Below, piece after piece: positions 35,822 through 44,976 of a stretch of 64,000 bases of DNA. The notes beneath the pieces are model-generated. The model saw nothing but the letters and a program-made list of their open reading frames with translations. It did no database searches and was not told the DNA's origin. Position 1 is the stretch's first letter; each line of letters begins with the position of its first letter. The translations under genes and the position numbers were made by a program. The DNA is from CAUZJF01 sp965248605 (GTDB lineage Bacteria; Chloroflexota; Dehalococcoidia; Lucifugimonadales; CAUZJF01): assembly GCA_965248605.1 (NCBI GenBank), contig CBDFJV010000007.1, forward strand, positions 1,302,001 through 1,366,000. The letters are read 5' to 3'.

Positions 35822-37162
35822 CTAGACCACGACTTCTATTTTATCGTCCTCGACGATAACCCGGGCAACCTGCTCGGTTATCAGAGCACGCTGCCGGTCG
35901 ATGTCCAGTGAATCCCATTTCTCGAGCGTTGCGAGCACATCCGGCATGCTCTCTTCAGTGGCCGCGCCGCGTCGTGCCGCATCGAGCTCCTGCAGGTATT
36001 CGCCCAACACCTTGAGGCCCATCTCGCCCTTGGCGCAGCGCTTCATGGCTCTCTGAAACCGACGCTCGGCGTTCGTGACTCTCGACTCCATTATGGCCCG
36101 GACCTCTTCCTGTCTTGAACTGTCTCTTGCGCCCGCTCGTTCCTGCGCATCTCGCGCCACTAGTGCGTACTTCAGCTGACCCAGGACAGCGGCCTCCAGC
36201 GCCGACTGGGTCCACGTATGGTATCCACAGAGGCTCTGGTTATTCCGCGTCTGACACTGGTAATACCTGTAGACGTTGGCCGATCTCCGGCCGTCCTTCC
36301 GCTTCCAGGACTGGCGTTTGGTTGCGCCCATCATCCGGTTGCCACAGTAGGCGCAGAACAGCACTCCTGATAGAGGGAAAGGCTCAGGATTGAGAACCCT
36401 TCCGACCGGTCGCCGTGAACGGGTCTGGTCTTGAGCCGCTCGAAACAGCTCCGGCGGCACGATCGCCTCGTGGGCGTTCGCTCGACGCATCCCGAAACGC
36501 GTGTAGGTACCGGTATACGCCGGGTTCTTCAGTATGTCTCTGATCCCTACGACGTTCCAGTTGCCGCCTCGACGCGTGCGGATACCTCGTTCGTTCAGGT
36601 GCTGAGCGATCAACCGGAGGCCGAGGCCGTCTTTCGTGTACAGTCTGAAGATCAGCTCGACGACGGCTGCTTCTTCCTTGACGACCTCAAATGTCCCGTC
36701 TCCTCCGATTCGATAGCCGTACGAAGGTCTCCCGAGAGGCTGACCACGAGCCGCGCGATCCTGCATCGATTCCTTGATCTTCCGACTGCGCGTCCGCGAG
36801 ACGCCCTTGATGCCAAGGGTCTGGAAGGCATTCTGCAAGGGGTCAGGAAACTCCTCGCTCGAACAGGATACTCGCGCTCCCATCTCGTTCAGCGAGATAA
36901 GCCGTCTGGCGACGCTCTCCAGGTCCGAGGCTAGGTGGCTGGCGCCTGGCACGACCACGAGGAATTCGCCTGTGGATTCCCGCAGGTAATGCACCATACG
37001 GTCGTACTCTTCGTCTACGTGGGCGGTGCGAGGCCCGATCGAGACGAAGGTCTTGACCGGCTGGTGCATATTCAATCGGCAGAACCGCTTGAATTCTTCT
37101 TCCAGTTCGACGACCGCGCCGGTCGCTTCATCTTCGACCTGGAAGTACCCGAGTGCGCGCAA
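35822..37162 (-). CDS. Serine-recombinase-like protein with degenerate catalytic domain
   Basis: 446 residues from a TTG at 37162. Residues about 1-120 correspond to a resolvase catalytic domain, but the start reads ALGYFQVEDEA instead of the YxRVS motif with the nucleophilic Ser, and PGASHLASDLESV replaces the D-x-L-S-R-L-x-R arginines. Residues about 140-260 are a normal Recombinase domain (GRPSYGYRIG, LIAQHLNERGIRTRRGGNW, ILKNPAYTGTY), followed by a zinc ribbon (LFCAYCGNRMMG ... CQTRNNQSLCGYHTW) and a coiled coil. DNA binding may be kept while strand exchange is probably lost. It follows the zinc-ribbon gene by 9 bp and precedes rnpB, a setting typical of a housekeeping gene more than a mobile element. 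Confidence 0.8.
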   Translation of the reverse strand: MRALGYFQVEDEATGAVVELEEEFKRFCRLNMHQPVKTFVSIGPRTAHVDEEYDRMVHYLRESTGEFLVVVPGASHLASDLESVARRLISLNEMGARVSCSSEEFPDPLQNAFQTLGIKGVSRTRSRKIKESMQDRAARGQPLGRPSYGYRIGGDGTFEVVKEEAAVVELIFRLYTKDGLGLRLIAQHLNERGIRTRRGGNWNVVGIRDILKNPAYTGTYTRFGMRRANAHEAIVPPELFRAAQDQTRSRRPVGRVLNPEPFPLSGVLFCAYCGNRMMGATKRQSWKRKDGRRSANVYRYYQCQTRNNQSLCGYHTWTQSALEAAVLGQLKYALVARDAQERAGARDSSRQEEVRAIMESRVTNAERRFQRAMKRCAKGEMGLKVLGEYLQELDAARRGAATEESMPDVLATLEKWDSLDIDRQRALITEQVARVIVEDDKIEVVV

Positions 37163-37171
37163 TTCTAAGGC

Positions 37172-37870
37172 TCAACCCACGAACAAGATTCGCCGGCAGC
37201 TATTGCACTGGACGACACCGGTCGCACTCCTGGCACGCTGAACCTCCGACTGCGGTAGTGTCAAGCGGCAACCCTGACACATACCCCGCTCCACCTTGGC
37301 AACGGCCTGGCCCTTTTTGGTCTGCCGTAAGGAATCGTAGAGAGTAACCAGGTCCGAGCGAACATGAGGGACGATGTCGCCTCTTTCTTCTTGGAACTTG
37401 GCGATTTCGGCTTCCAGTCGTTCCTGGGACTTCTGGAGCTCGACTCTCTCCAACGGTCTAGCCTCCTCGAGGCGTTCGAGTTCGGACTTCCCGGATGCCT
37501 GGGCAGTCTCCATCTCTTCGAGATTCACCATCAGGACCAGTAATTTCTCTTCCTCCTGCTCCTGCTGGTTGACCGTAAACTGCCGCTCCTCTTCGACCGC
37601 TGCGACCTCTTTCGGGTTCTTGATCGAACCGCTGTAGAGCTTGGATTCGAGGTTCGTGGTCTTGGACTGGAGGTCTGTCACAATCCCGTCGGCGGCTCGC
37701 CGTTTCGCCATCAGGTCGGTGAGCCGGTCGGTGATCTCCTCAAGCTCGCTCTTCGCTGATAGGATCGCTGACTCATCGGACAGACGTGACCGCACTCCCG
37801 CCAGCTCTTCCTCCGCAGAGGCGAGTTCCGCGTCTATCTGTTGTAGATCGTACAGCTGCTTTGCTTGCAT
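37172..37870 (-). CDS. Coiled-coil protein with C4 zinc ribbon (DUF164 / CT398-like)
   Basis: 232 residues from the ATG at 37870 (MQAKQLYDLQQIDAELASAE); a GTG at 37903 would add 11 residues. Two long antiparallel coiled-coil helices, with the conserved turn YSGSIKNPKEVAAVEEE in the middle, then a C-terminal ribbon GMCQGCRLTLP ... VVQCNSCRRILFVG (CxxC-CxxC). Homologs such as HP0958/FlgZ and CT398 bind RNA or act as chaperones. Probably co-transcribed with the recombinase-like gene and possibly rnpB. Confidence 0.85.
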   Translation of the reverse strand: MQAKQLYDLQQIDAELASAEEELAGVRSRLSDESAILSAKSELEEITDRLTDLMAKRRAADGIVTDLQSKTTNLESKLYSGSIKNPKEVAAVEEERQFTVNQQEQEEEKLLVLMVNLEEMETAQASGKSELERLEEARPLERVELQKSQERLEAEIAKFQEERGDIVPHVRSDLVTLYDSLRQTKKGQAVAKVERGMCQGCRLTLPQSEVQRARSATGVVQCNSCRRILFVG

Positions 37871-38106
37871 GGAGTCACAAACACCGTCAGGAGAGCGTAT
37901 CACTCGAACTTAGTCGCCCAATCTGGACAGAGCCAAGTATAACCGGAATTCGGGTCAAGCGACGCACATTATTCTTCCGCCGGCGACGAGCCGGTTCGCT
38001 GTCTGGTGGAAAGTCGTTTGGATGAAGGATGGACTATCGCAAACATTAGGCTAGAATGAGAATAGCATTCCGCACGAGAATGACCTAGCATACCGAAGCC
38101 CTTCTG

Positions 38107-39570
38107 GTGATAGAGCAGCCGATGCGAACGGGAAGACACCCTAAGACAAAGATAGTCTGCACCCTGGGCCCCGCCACGTCTTCGGACGAAACCCTGAACG
38201 AGTTGGTGGAGGCAGGTATGAGCATTGCGAGGCTCAACCTGTCCCATGGGTCGCTCGTCTCACACGCCGAAGACGTTCGACGTGTGAGACGAGCGGCGGA
38301 CAGCGTCGGTGTCGCGGTCGGGATCATGGTGGACATTCCAGGTGCGAAATACCGGACCGGCCCGCTGGGTACCGGCGTGCTGGAGCTCAAGCGCGGCGAC
38401 CGTCTCACCTTGACGAGCAGGGACGTGGTCGGAACGCAGAGTCTCGTTACGGTCACACCACCTGGAATCCATAGGGACGCGGCCGTAGGTGCATCGGTAC
38501 TTCTCGACGACGGACTGATAGAGCTATTCGTCGATGCGGTCAACCACGACGACGTCGACTGCGAGGTGCTTCGAGGGGGGCGGCTAACCGAGCGCAGGGG
38601 CGTCGCGACCCCAGGCAAGTCCCCTTCACAGCCCTTTCCTGACGAAAAGGCGACGCAGGCACTGGAGTTCGCTGCGGAACACGAAGCCGATTTCGTAGCC
38701 CTGTCCACGATCACGAACGCCAACGACGTGAACCGAGCTCGAGAGGTCCTGAAGTCGGGTGGGCTCGACGCGATTGTGATCTCGAAGATTGAGCGGGCCG
38801 AAGCGCTGGACCACTTCGATGACATCATGGCTGCAAGCGACGCGATTATGGTCGCCCGGGGTGACATGGGGGTCGAAGTCCGTCTCGCTGAGGTACCAAT
38901 GATCCAGAAAGACCTCATAGCCCGCAGCAATCTTGCAGGCAAACCGGTCATTACGGCAACGCAGATGCTTGAATCTATGATCCGGTCTCCCGTGCCCACC
39001 AGGGCCGAGGTAACTGACGTCGCAAACGCGATCTACGACGGCACGGATGCCATCATGCTCTCCGGGGAGACCTCAGTAGGGCAGTACCCCGTTGAGGCGG
39101 TCAAGTTAATGGCTGAGGTAGCCGTAGGAGCGGAAGCCGCTCTTCCATATGACCGAATGCTTGTCGAAAAACGACGGCAGCTTCGACCCCACGCTGACGA
39201 CGCGATCGCGTACGACGCATGCCAGACGGCCCACCAACTCGACGCAGCAATTATCGTCGCGTTCACCGAGTCGGGCAGCACAGCCGGAATAGTGTCGAAG
39301 TATCGGCCAAAGCCGCCTATCATCGCGCTCACTCCGAGTGAACGGGTGCGCAGCCGGTTGACACTTAGTTGGGGCGTTACTCCGGTTACCGTTCCTAGGA
39401 TCGATTCGGTTGAGGACTTCTTTGCCTTGGGGGAGGAACAGGCTCTCGGTGCCCCCGACGTGGTACCTGGTAGTCTCGTTGTGCTTGTCGCAGGTCTCCC
39501 GATAGGTGTTCCGGGCGGGACCAACCTTTTGAGGGTCCTGACTATCCCGACCGAACCTGCCGGGAGTTGA
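38107..39570 (+). CDS. pyk: Pyruvate kinase
   Basis: 487 residues from a GTG at 38107; the ATG at 38122 (MRTGRHPKTKIVCTLGPATS) is an equally possible start. Family motifs: ARLNLSHGS, VISKIERAEALDHFDDIMAASDAIMVARGDMGVE (active-site Lys and Glu/Asp), KPVITATQMLESMI and PTRAEVTDVANAIYDGTDAIMLSGET. The C-terminal allosteric domain is present. Unusual: DIPGAKYRTG in place of the common D-x-K-G-P-x-I-R, and VALSTITNANDV in place of the common ALSFVR. Converts PEP and ADP to pyruvate and ATP in glycolysis. Confidence 0.93.
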   Translation: MIEQPMRTGRHPKTKIVCTLGPATSSDETLNELVEAGMSIARLNLSHGSLVSHAEDVRRVRRAADSVGVAVGIMVDIPGAKYRTGPLGTGVLELKRGDRLTLTSRDVVGTQSLVTVTPPGIHRDAAVGASVLLDDGLIELFVDAVNHDDVDCEVLRGGRLTERRGVATPGKSPSQPFPDEKATQALEFAAEHEADFVALSTITNANDVNRAREVLKSGGLDAIVISKIERAEALDHFDDIMAASDAIMVARGDMGVEVRLAEVPMIQKDLIARSNLAGKPVITATQMLESMIRSPVPTRAEVTDVANAIYDGTDAIMLSGETSVGQYPVEAVKLMAEVAVGAEAALPYDRMLVEKRRQLRPHADDAIAYDACQTAHQLDAAIIVAFTESGSTAGIVSKYRPKPPIIALTPSERVRSRLTLSWGVTPVTVPRIDSVEDFFALGEEQALGAPDVVPGSLVVLVAGLPIGVPGGTNLLRVLTIPTEPAGS

Positions 39571-39662
39571 GCCACCGCCATGCGGCAGGCCAATCGCTGG
39601 TCGTTGCCAGGCCTTGGTCCCACTAGCAGGTCAGCAGCCCTCTGGCAACCGGAGGTGACGTG

Positions 39663-40790
39663 ATGGTGTCGACTGGGCGCAAAGACCCTGTTCTGGTCGT
39701 TGTCCAGCTCTCAGGCGGCAACGACTTCTTGAATACGCTGGTCCCCTACGGAAACGGACGTTACTACGATCACCGGCCGGCTCTCGGTCTTAGAGAGTGG
39801 CGGCTCCTTCCCGTCGACGGCAATGTCGCGTTTCATCACAGCCTGGCGCCGCTAAAAGAGATGTACGATCAGGGCAAGGTAGTCGTGGTGCAAGGTATCG
39901 GTTACCCGGACTCCAGCCGCTCACACTTCCTGAGCATGTCGATGTGGCACAACTGTAGCCCAAACAATCCCGGTGAGGAGGGATGGCTGGGCCGTGTAAT
40001 CGGCGAGATCGACCCTGGTCACGAGAACGTACTCACGGGTATCAACTTTGGGAGAGGGCTGCCGCGCGCGATGGTGGCGAAAGGGGTCCCGGTCACTTCC
40101 CTTGGTAATCTCAGCAACTATGGCCTCATGTATGGACTCGACGATCAGGACGAGGCGCTGCGCAGGTTCAAAGAGATGTATGCGCCTGCACCCGGCAGTC
40201 CCGTCATGCAGTACCTGTCGGAGACCGGAATGGGGTTGGTCTCGGGAGCCGAGGAGCTTAAACGGATGGTGCCGGCCGAGCACGAAACGAAAGTAGAGTA
40301 TGGCGCCAGCGAGATCTCGCGCGTCCTTCGCGACATCGCGAGAATCCACCTTGCTGGTGTGGGCACGCGGATCTTCTACGCCAGCCACGGAGGCTACGAC
40401 ACCCACGCCGCGCAGCTTTCGGCTCACGAGAAGCTGTTGAGCGAGTTGTCGAGGGCATTGGTCGACTTTTACCAGGACCTGGAAGACCACGGCGCCGCTG
40501 ATGAGGTTGTGACGCTGGTATTCACGGAGTTTGGCAGGCGAGTTCAGGATAACGGCGGGGGCACCGACCACGGTACGGCCGGAGGAGCCTTTGTCATTGG
40601 AAACGCCGTAAATGGCGGGCTATTTGGCGACTATCCGTCCCTCAAGCCAGGTCACTTGCGGGACGGCGAAGACCTCGAACACACCTACGACCTGAGAGGT
40701 CTTTACGCCACCCTACTGGAGCAGTGGATGGGCCTCGACGCAACGCCATTCGTCGGCGGGACGTTCGAACAAACTCGCGTGTTTCGGTAA
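39663..40790 (+). CDS. DUF1501 family protein
   Basis: 375 residues from the ATG at 39663 (a GTG at 39660 is in frame); GGAGGTGACGTG precedes. VLVVVQLSGGNDFLNTLVP, YPDSSRSHFLSMSMW, IFYASHGGYDTHAAQ, VVTLVFTEFGRRVQDNGGGTDHGTAGGAFVIG are the family's metal-site motifs, related to the alkaline phosphatase/sulfatase superfamily. Most homologs carry a Tat signal and are paired with a DUF1800 gene; here neither is present, so a cytoplasmic role is possible. Function unknown. Confidence 0.88.
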   Translation: MVSTGRKDPVLVVVQLSGGNDFLNTLVPYGNGRYYDHRPALGLREWRLLPVDGNVAFHHSLAPLKEMYDQGKVVVVQGIGYPDSSRSHFLSMSMWHNCSPNNPGEEGWLGRVIGEIDPGHENVLTGINFGRGLPRAMVAKGVPVTSLGNLSNYGLMYGLDDQDEALRRFKEMYAPAPGSPVMQYLSETGMGLVSGAEELKRMVPAEHETKVEYGASEISRVLRDIARIHLAGVGTRIFYASHGGYDTHAAQLSAHEKLLSELSRALVDFYQDLEDHGAADEVVTLVFTEFGRRVQDNGGGTDHGTAGGAFVIGNAVNGGLFGDYPSLKPGHLRDGEDLEHTYDLRGLYATLLEQWMGLDATPFVGGTFEQTRVFR

Positions 40791-40799
40791 AGACCTCAA

Positions 40800-41216
40800 G
40801 TGGGCAGGATGAGTCCGCAGGCGGTTGATGACCTTTTGAGCGAGCCCAATATTTCGATCGTGGCCACACTTCGGCAGGACGGCACATCCCACATGACGCC
40901 GGTATGGCACCTCGCCGAGCAGGACCGGATCGTGCTGGCCGTTGAGAAGAAGTCGGTGAAAGCGAAGAACGTGGCCAATGATCCCAGAGTTACACTCTGT
41001 GTTGCGACCTGCGAGACACCACAACGATGGGCACAGGTCAGCGGCAGCGCCAGGCTCACGACTGAAGCCGTCGACGACGTGGTCCGTAGGATGTCTGTCC
41101 ACTACATGGGAGCGACAGAGGGCAATCCCTACGCTGACCAGGTGCTGCGCGACCTGGACTTCATTCTCATGGAGATCACGCCGGAAACTAGAATGGGCTT
41201 CGACCTCGGAGAGTAG
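40800..41216 (+). CDS. PPOX-class (pyridoxamine 5'-phosphate oxidase-like) flavin or F420 protein
   Basis: 138 residues from GTG 40800 (ATG 40809 is possible). Split-barrel signature: LLSEPNISIVATLRQDGTSHMTPVWHLAEQDRIVLAVEKKSVKAKNVANDPRVTL, as in small F420- or FMN-binding oxidoreductases. It starts 9 bp after the DUF1501 gene and ends 15 bp before the next gene, so it is probably in one transcript with them. Confidence 0.85.
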   Translation: MGRMSPQAVDDLLSEPNISIVATLRQDGTSHMTPVWHLAEQDRIVLAVEKKSVKAKNVANDPRVTLCVATCETPQRWAQVSGSARLTTEAVDDVVRRMSVHYMGATEGNPYADQVLRDLDFILMEITPETRMGFDLGE

Positions 41217-41231
41217 CCTACGAATGCGACG

Positions 41232-42116
41232 ATGAGCACGCCATCGAACAAGGCCTTACAGTCGAAACTGAGCGATGGGGAAGTCATTGTGATGGACGGT
41301 GGCACGGGCAGCGAAGCCCGTCGTCGCGGCCTGCCAACCGGGCCGGTGACTTGGTCGGCGGACGCCCTCGTCGCGAGTCCTGACATCATCAGGGAAATCC
41401 ATGAGGACTACCTTCGCGCGGGTGCGGAGGTCATCGTTACCAATACCTTCGCCACCAGCCGCCCCGTGCTCGAAATGGGCGGGTTGGCCGACCGGACTGA
41501 GGATCTGAACCGCCTAGCCGTGACGCTGGCCCAAGAGGCACGTAACAAGGTCTCGGGACGCGACGCCGTTGTCGCTGGAGGCGTCGCTGCAGTCACGCCG
41601 AGTTTTGATCCCGTCGTCTCGGACTTCCGCGAGCAAACGGAGCTACTTGCCGAGGCCGGCGTCGATGTCATCGTTCTCGAGATGATGACCCGTGTGGTCG
41701 ACGTCGAGACGGCGGTTGCCGCAGCTGTCGCAACGGGCCTGCCCGTGTGGGCTGGCCTGTCTTGCCATGTTGCGGACGGCGAACTCCACCTTGGCGTTAG
41801 GAAAAGGCCCCAAGGTCAGGTGTCCGAAGCAGTGAACGTCGCTGTCGTCAACGGTGCGTCCGTTGTTTTTGTCATGCACACACCTCCCGAGGACACTGAG
41901 GTCGCACTACGAGAGGCGCGGAGGTCCGCTTCCCTGCCTATTGGAGCGTACGCCAACGTCGACTCTCGCAATCCAACAACGCCGTCGGACTATCTACTCT
42001 TCGCTCAGCGATGGGTGGAAGCCGGCGCGCAAATCGTAGGCGGCTGCTGCGGCACGACACCCGAGCATGTGCGCGCGCTTAAGCAGGGGCTTCCGGCGCG
42101 GATGACGGTCCAGTAA
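41232..42116 (+). CDS. Homocysteine S-methyltransferase family protein
   Basis: 294 residues, typical length. VMDGGTGSEARRRGLP at the N-terminus, AGAEVIVTNTFATSRPVL, then the zinc ligands: Cys in WAGLSCHVADG and the pair in IVGGCCGTTPEHV. Transfers a methyl group from S-methylmethionine or a related donor to homocysteine (or a similar thiol). Specific substrate not determinable. Follows the PPOX gene closely. Confidence 0.88.
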   Translation: MSTPSNKALQSKLSDGEVIVMDGGTGSEARRRGLPTGPVTWSADALVASPDIIREIHEDYLRAGAEVIVTNTFATSRPVLEMGGLADRTEDLNRLAVTLAQEARNKVSGRDAVVAGGVAAVTPSFDPVVSDFREQTELLAEAGVDVIVLEMMTRVVDVETAVAAAVATGLPVWAGLSCHVADGELHLGVRKRPQGQVSEAVNVAVVNGASVVFVMHTPPEDTEVALREARRSASLPIGAYANVDSRNPTTPSDYLLFAQRWVEAGAQIVGGCCGTTPEHVRALKQGLPARMTVQ

Positions 42117-42147
42117 TCTTGGAAAATTCAAACGAAGGAGACGAGTG

Positions 42148-43323
42148 ATGACCGAAGCAACCAGCAAATACCGCGTCGGTGTTATCGGGGGAGGTAGGAT
42201 GGGCACCCATCACGCACGCGCCTACGCCCTCCATCCGAAGACGGACATCGTTGCCGTCGCCGACACTGACGCTGAGAACCGAGAGTTATTCTCCACGCGA
42301 TTCGATGTGCCCGGCTACGACGACTACAACGAGATGCTCGACAAGGAAGACATCGACATCTCGGTGGCGATACTGCCCGTCCGGGCCCACGCGGACGCGG
42401 TTGTCGCTTCGGCCGAAGCAGGTGTCAAGGGCGTCGCCTGCGAGAAGCCGATGACGGGGATGCTGGCGGACGCGGACCGGATGGTGGAGGCGGCGGAGTC
42501 ACGGGGTGTCGTGTTTGCTGCCGGTGTGATACCCAGGAACTACCCCGAGTACCAGAAGGCTGCCGACCTGCTAGCCGGGGGCGAGATCGGCGACGTCCAG
42601 AGCATCAATATCTACGACAAGAACGGCGAGGGCGGTTGCCATAGCATCAACCTTGCCCGGCTGTTCGCCGGGAACGCCGATGTGGACTGGATAGTGGGGT
42701 GGGCTGAGGGTGATCCATCGAGCGACTATGAGGGGGACGAGCACAGCCGGCGCGACGGGGACATCGGGTTCCAGGGTCTGGGCGGATACGTTCGGTTCGT
42801 CAACGGAATCGAGTGCTTCAGCCACGTCAGGCAGGGAGTCAGATCGAGAGTCGGTGAGCTCGGTAGAGGCATAGAGGTCATTGGGACAAAGGGCATCCTT
42901 TTCAACGATACCGCCGGTCTCCATCTGATGAAGGCATCCGAAAGCGGCGCGTTGGAGGAGGTCCAAGGTGTCTTTGGGGACACGCGCAAGGGCGAAAGGC
43001 AGTACGACGAGGAGGGTTGGTCGGTCCCGACACCGGGTATGACGGCCACGGTTCGGGCCATCGTAGAGGCAGTCGATACGGGTGAGTCGCCGAGGTTCAG
43101 CACTGGAGACGATCTGCGGAAGGCCCTCGAGATATGTATCGCGATGAGGGAGTCACACCGGCAGGAACACAGCCCCTTGAAGCTCCCGTTGGAAGACCGC
43201 AGCCTCGTGATGTACCCGATCTACCAGCGCTGGAACTTCAAAAAAGAGGTCTTCGGCCGAGATGAGTATATGGCGCAGATGGCCGTACAGCACCCGGCCA
43301 GCGTTCAACTAAGATCGTCGTGA
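42148..43323 (+). CDS. Gfo/Idh/MocA-family oxidoreductase, intact
   Basis: 391 residues from the ATG at 42148; GAAGGAG lies just upstream. YRVGVIGGGRMGTHHARAYA Rossmann loop, ACEKPMTGMLADADRMVEA with EKP, and NADVDWIVGWAEGDPSSDYEGDEHS in the C-terminal domain. Closely related to the genes at 14958 and 28203 and the only undamaged member here. It ends inside the 3' end of hemA (19 bp convergent overlap). Confidence 0.9.
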   Translation: MTEATSKYRVGVIGGGRMGTHHARAYALHPKTDIVAVADTDAENRELFSTRFDVPGYDDYNEMLDKEDIDISVAILPVRAHADAVVASAEAGVKGVACEKPMTGMLADADRMVEAAESRGVVFAAGVIPRNYPEYQKAADLLAGGEIGDVQSINIYDKNGEGGCHSINLARLFAGNADVDWIVGWAEGDPSSDYEGDEHSRRDGDIGFQGLGGYVRFVNGIECFSHVRQGVRSRVGELGRGIEVIGTKGILFNDTAGLHLMKASESGALEEVQGVFGDTRKGERQYDEEGWSVPTPGMTATVRAIVEAVDTGESPRFSTGDDLRKALEICIAMRESHRQEHSPLKLPLEDRSLVMYPIYQRWNFKKEVFGRDEYMAQMAVQHPASVQLRSS

Positions 43324-44558
43324 AGGTTGAACAGGTCTCGGATGGCCTGGAGCTGCGTCTCGTTCGTGTTGCGCTTCAGCGCCGTGGTCGGCTCGTGTAA
43401 CAGCCGGTTGACTATTGAGCGAGTCATCGCGTCGATGACCTCGAGGTCGTCGGGCGACAGGCCGTTGAGCCTCTGAAGGGCGCGAGCCAGCTCCCTTTCT
43501 CGAATGCGGTCGGCCCGTTTCCTGAGGGCCTTCACGACCGGCTCGGACTCCAGCGAGTCCCACCAGGACATAAAGCGCCCGACCTCCGCGTCGACGATTT
43601 GTTCGGCGTCGTCGGCAGCGCGCTCGCGGCCCTTAAGGTTTTCCTCGGCGATGGCCGACAGGTCGTCGATGTTGTAGAGGCTTACGCCTTCGATCTCGCC
43701 GGCGGCCGGGTCCACGTTTCGAGGCACGGAGAGGTCGAACAGGAAGATCGAACGGCGCCCGTCCTGTGTAGCGGATGCGATGGCATCGGTGGTCAGGACG
43801 TACTCGGGGGCCTCTGTCGCGGCGATAATGATGTCGGCTACGGCAAGGTGCGAACCGATTTCGTCTAAGGGCACCGCCTGGCCATTGAGGGTCTCCGCGA
43901 GTTCCTGCGCTCGCCCCAGGGTTCGATTGGCAATGGCCAGCTCGGCTACACCGGTTGTTCGCAAAGCGCGAGCGACGAGCCGCCCGGCCTCTCCGGCCCC
44001 GACCAGCAGCACTCTTCGCCCATCCAGGCTCCCCAGTACTTGCTGCGCAAGCCGCACCGCCGCGTAGCTAATGGAAAGCGCGTTCCGGCCGACGTCGGTC
44101 TCCTCGCGGACCTTGCGACCCGCTCGTATCGCGGCGTGGAATAGTCGCGAGCCGGGGCCTCCGACCGTCTTATGCTCGGCGGCGGTCGAAAGGGCGCCCC
44201 TGACCTGACCCAGGACCTCCGACTCACCGATGATCATCGAGTCGAGGCCGGCGGCGACTTGGAACAGGTGTCTCGCGGCGTCGCCATCCGTCTTGTCGTA
44301 GAGGTGGGGTGAAAGCTCGGCGGCGTTAACGCCACGACGGTCGGACAAGAACGCCCGAATCTCGACAGATGCTCTCTCGAGGTCTTCGCCAACGGTATAG
44401 ACCTCGGTCCGGTTACACGTCGATAGAAGCACGGCCTCACCGACCCGCTCCGTGAGCACGGGGAGGGCGGCGGGTAGCTCGGCATTCGAGAACGAGACCA
44501 TCTCCCTGATGGACACGGGAGCGCTCTTCTGGTTGAGTCCGGTCAGGTGAATGTGCAC
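43305..44558 (-). CDS. hemA: Glutamyl-tRNA reductase
   Basis: 417 residues. Catalytic Cys48 in LLSTCNRTEVYTVG, GLDSMIIGESEVLGQVRGAL, NADPH-binding VLLVGAGEAGRLVARAL and the C-terminal dimerisation helix (TRSIVNRLLHEPTTALK). Reduces glutamyl-tRNA to glutamate-1-semialdehyde, the first step of C5 tetrapyrrole synthesis. No other heme gene is next to it. Confidence 0.95.
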   Translation of the reverse strand: MHIHLTGLNQKSAPVSIREMVSFSNAELPAALPVLTERVGEAVLLSTCNRTEVYTVGEDLERASVEIRAFLSDRRGVNAAELSPHLYDKTDGDAARHLFQVAAGLDSMIIGESEVLGQVRGALSTAAEHKTVGGPGSRLFHAAIRAGRKVREETDVGRNALSISYAAVRLAQQVLGSLDGRRVLLVGAGEAGRLVARALRTTGVAELAIANRTLGRAQELAETLNGQAVPLDEIGSHLAVADIIIAATEAPEYVLTTDAIASATQDGRRSIFLFDLSVPRNVDPAAGEIEGVSLYNIDDLSAIAEENLKGRERAADDAEQIVDAEVGRFMSWWDSLESEPVVKALRKRADRIRERELARALQRLNGLSPDDLEVIDAMTRSIVNRLLHEPTTALKRNTNETQLQAIRDLFNLHDDLS

Positions 44559-44654
44559 TACCGATCGTCCGCGCCAGCCAGCCGTAGACGCACTACGGCA
44601 CTCGAACGTGAATAAGACGAAAAGCCCCGCTCGGTCTCGCCGCGAGCGTAGAAC

Positions 44655-44846
44655 TCAGACCTTAGCTGGAGACTTGTAGTGAGTCCGTAGACAGCGGGTA
44701 CAGATGTTAATGCGTTTCGGCTGTCCGTCGATCGCGATCGTAGCTTTATGGACGTTGGCCGACCAGCGCCTCTTGGTGTGTCGCTTGGAGTGGCTGACGT
44801 TGTTCCCCGACTGCCCCGCCTTGAGGCATATCTCGCATCTTGCCAT
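44655..44846 (-). CDS. rpmB: Ribosomal protein bL28
   Basis: 63 residues from the ATG at 44846: MARCEICLKAGQSGNNVSHS, then KRHTKRRWSANVHKATIAID and INICTRCLRTHYKS. Two CxxC motifs (CEIC and CTRC) mark the zinc-binding form. The open frame extends upstream without meaning. It lies divergently next to the DAK2 gene, as in many bacteria. Confidence 0.95.
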   Translation of the reverse strand: MARCEICLKAGQSGNNVSHSKRHTKRRWSANVHKATIAIDGQPKRINICTRCLRTHYKSPAKV

Positions 44847-44976
44847 GGTCTGCCTTTGACTGAAACTCGCAGTTTTAAGTAGAATCGGGGCGACCGGCCG
44901 CCCGTCCCAATCGCTCTTCTTCGTTTGTGAAGGCCGTAACAAAGATACTATAACACCGTTCGGACTGGCAACCTCG

